From Clostridia bacterium (GTDB lineage Bacteria > Bacillota_A > Clostridia > Oscillospirales > CAG-272), in assembly GCA_017542695.1 (NCBI GenBank), contig JAFXWT010000359.1, forward strand, positions 1 to 17,288: a stretch of 17,288 nucleotides of DNA, written 5' to 3'. Within the stretch, counting starts at the first letter, position 1. Each line of letters opens with the position of its first letter. Positions 16,387 to 17,288 of the stretch are shown here, piece after piece. The notes below the pieces were generated by a model that saw only the letters and a list, made by a program, of their open reading frames with translations, was not told the DNA's origin and searched no databases. The translations under genes and the position numbers were made by a program.

Positions 16387-16390
16387 TAAT
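16382..16390 (+). promoter_or_regulatory. Possible extended -10 promoter of ftsH
   Basis: TGTGATAAT fits an extended -10 element (TG-N-TATAAT with one mismatch), about 56 bases before the ftsH start. There is no good -35 hexamer at the usual distance. The surrounding 131-base gap is very AT-rich, so this is tentative. No clear rho-independent terminator for the preceding gene is visible in the gap. Confidence 0.4.
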
Positions 16391-16446
16391 ATATATGTGT
16401 GAATTTTTGCTCATCTTTAGTAAAATCATTTCTCGGAGGACTTTTA

Positions 16447-17288
16447 ATGAAATCAACGGCAAAAACAATCCTGCTTTACGTGCTGATAATCGGCGTTGTC
16501 ATCATTCTGGCGGCATACCTCATCAGCAGCATGAGTCAGGCGACAAAAATAAAGTATGACACGATCATTGACTTGATATATCACGATAAGGTATCGGAGT
16601 TCAACGTCAACGGTAAAGGAGTCATCACCCTTAAAACGACGGACAACGTCATTTATTCGCGCAAGCTGCCCGACACGGCGCTGTTCTTGCACGACATCGA
16701 AGCGTATCTGACAAAGCGCCTTGAAACGCCCGAGTCGGAGCGCGTGCTCAAATCGTACGACGTGGAGGAACCTGCGCAGACGTCGTGGTTTATCTATATG
16801 CTTCCGTCGATCATCATCGTCGTCGTTATAGTCGTCGCGTATTTCTTCATAATGAACCGCGCCGAAGGCGGCTCGAAAATTCAGAATTTCGGGCGGGCGC
16901 GCGCGAAGGTCGCTTCTGAGGGGAAGAACACGGTTCACTTCTCCGACGTGGCAGGCGCGGACGAGGAAAAGGAAGAGCTTGTTGAGATCGTCGAATATCT
17001 GAAAAATCCGCAGAAATTCGTTCACCTCGGCGCGCGCATACCGCGCGGCGTGCTCCTTGTCGGCCCTCCGGGAACAGGTAAAACGCTCCTTGCGAAAGCG
17101 GTCGCGGGCGAAGCGGGAGTACCGTTCCTTTCGATATCGGGCTCCGACTTTATGGAAATGTACGTCGGCGTCGGAGCGTCGCGCGTGCGCGACTTGTTTG
17201 AAACGGCGAAGAAATCGTCTGCAAGCATCATATTCATAGATGAGATCGACGCTATCGGCCGTCACCGCGGCACAGGCCTCGGCGGCGG
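16447..17288 (+). CDS. ftsH: ATP-dependent zinc metalloprotease FtsH (partial, 3' end beyond right edge)
   Basis: N-terminal 280 residues of the membrane-bound AAA+ protease that degrades misassembled membrane proteins and short-lived regulators. Membrane helix 1 (about 8-28), a small external FtsH_ext domain (about 30-112) and helix 2 (about 114-136) are followed by the AAA+ domain: [16 protein letters not shown] (163-178), Walker A GPPGTGKT (206-213), pore loop [14 protein letters not shown] (238-251) and Walker [11 protein letters not shown] (261-270). The frame is open at the right edge, before the second region of homology, so the HEAGH zinc protease domain is not in the window. The pore loop reads YVG where the best studied enzymes have FVG, a conservative aromatic swap. 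The start at 16447 has GGAGGA six bases upstream. It probably forms its own transcription unit after the AT-rich gap. Confidence 0.96.
   Translation, partial: MKSTAKTILLYVLIIGVVIILAAYLISSMSQATKIKYDTIIDLIYHDKVSEFNVNGKGVITLKTTDNVIYSRKLPDTALFLHDIEAYLTKRLETPESERVLKSYDVEEPAQTSWFIYMLPSIIIVVVIVVAYFFIMNRAEGGSKIQNFGRARAKVASEGKNTVHFSDVAGADEEKEELVEIVEYLKNPQKFVHLGARIPRGVLLVGPPGTGKTLLAKAVAGEAGVPFLSISGSDFMEMYVGVGASRVRDLFETAKKSSASIIFIDEIDAIGRHRGTGLGG

Noticed and set aside
15152..16468. 438-codon open frame on the minus strand across the GH78-like gene (another of 210 codons follows at 14519-15151)
   Set aside because: It is antisense to a gene with clear family motifs. Its product is low-complexity and Arg/Val-rich, as expected from the shadow frame of GC-rich codons, and it has no recognisable motif.
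16453..17265. 270-codon minus-strand frame opposite ftsH
   Set aside because: Antisense shadow of a strongly conserved AAA+ coding region; the Arg/Asp-rich product has no motif or ribosome binding context.
1..17288. CRISPR array, tRNA/rRNA genes, insertion sequences or phage genes
   Set aside because: No regularly spaced repeats, transposase, integrase or structured RNA genes were seen; virtually all of the window is filled by the listed genes.

Overview
The window reads as chromosomal DNA from a member of the Bacillota, most likely an uncultured clostridial lineage. Three things point there: a WalR/WalK pair followed by YycH- and YycI-like genes, a two-subunit type L-serine dehydratase, and strong AGGAGG-type ribosome binding sites throughout. 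Coding DNA is GC-rich and full of CG-containing codons. The two main intergenic gaps are strikingly AT-rich and hold the promoters. I see no tRNA, rRNA, CRISPR array, insertion sequence or phage gene. No gap between genes exceeds about 190 bases. The taxonomic placement is inference from gene content, not a match to a known genome.

Left half (1-8520, all minus strand, transcribed right to left). Eight genes are packed with gaps of about 3-33 bases or ATGA-type overlaps, behind one good sigma-A-type promoter at 8553-8581. In order of transcription they are a DUF3810 HExxH membrane protein, a small secreted protein that looks like a degenerate NodB/polysaccharide-deacetylase fold, walR, walK, a yycH-like gene, a yycI-like gene, murA, and sdaAB (cut by the left edge). 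This is an envelope-homeostasis operon: the Wal sensor and regulator, its two membrane-anchored modulators, the enzyme of the first committed step of peptidoglycan synthesis, and two uncharacterised envelope proteins at the front.

Right half (8646-17288, plus strand). A divergent promoter at 8646-8674 drives radC, uvrB and uvrA, a DNA-repair cluster with no recognisable Clostridia/Bacillus-type SOS box. Directly after uvrA comes a cytoplasmic GH78-like (alpha-L-rhamnosidase-related) glycoside hydrolase with its own strong ribosome binding site. After an AT-rich gap of 131 bases containing a perfect 9-bp inverted repeat that overlaps a possible extended -10 promoter, ftsH begins and runs off the right edge inside its AAA+ domain.

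Most of the window is core housekeeping. The least explained content is the pair of envelope genes at the head of the Wal operon (a membrane zincin and a NodB-like protein lacking the expected catalytic residues). Next are the divergent GH78-like enzyme and the short repeats in the two promoter regions.
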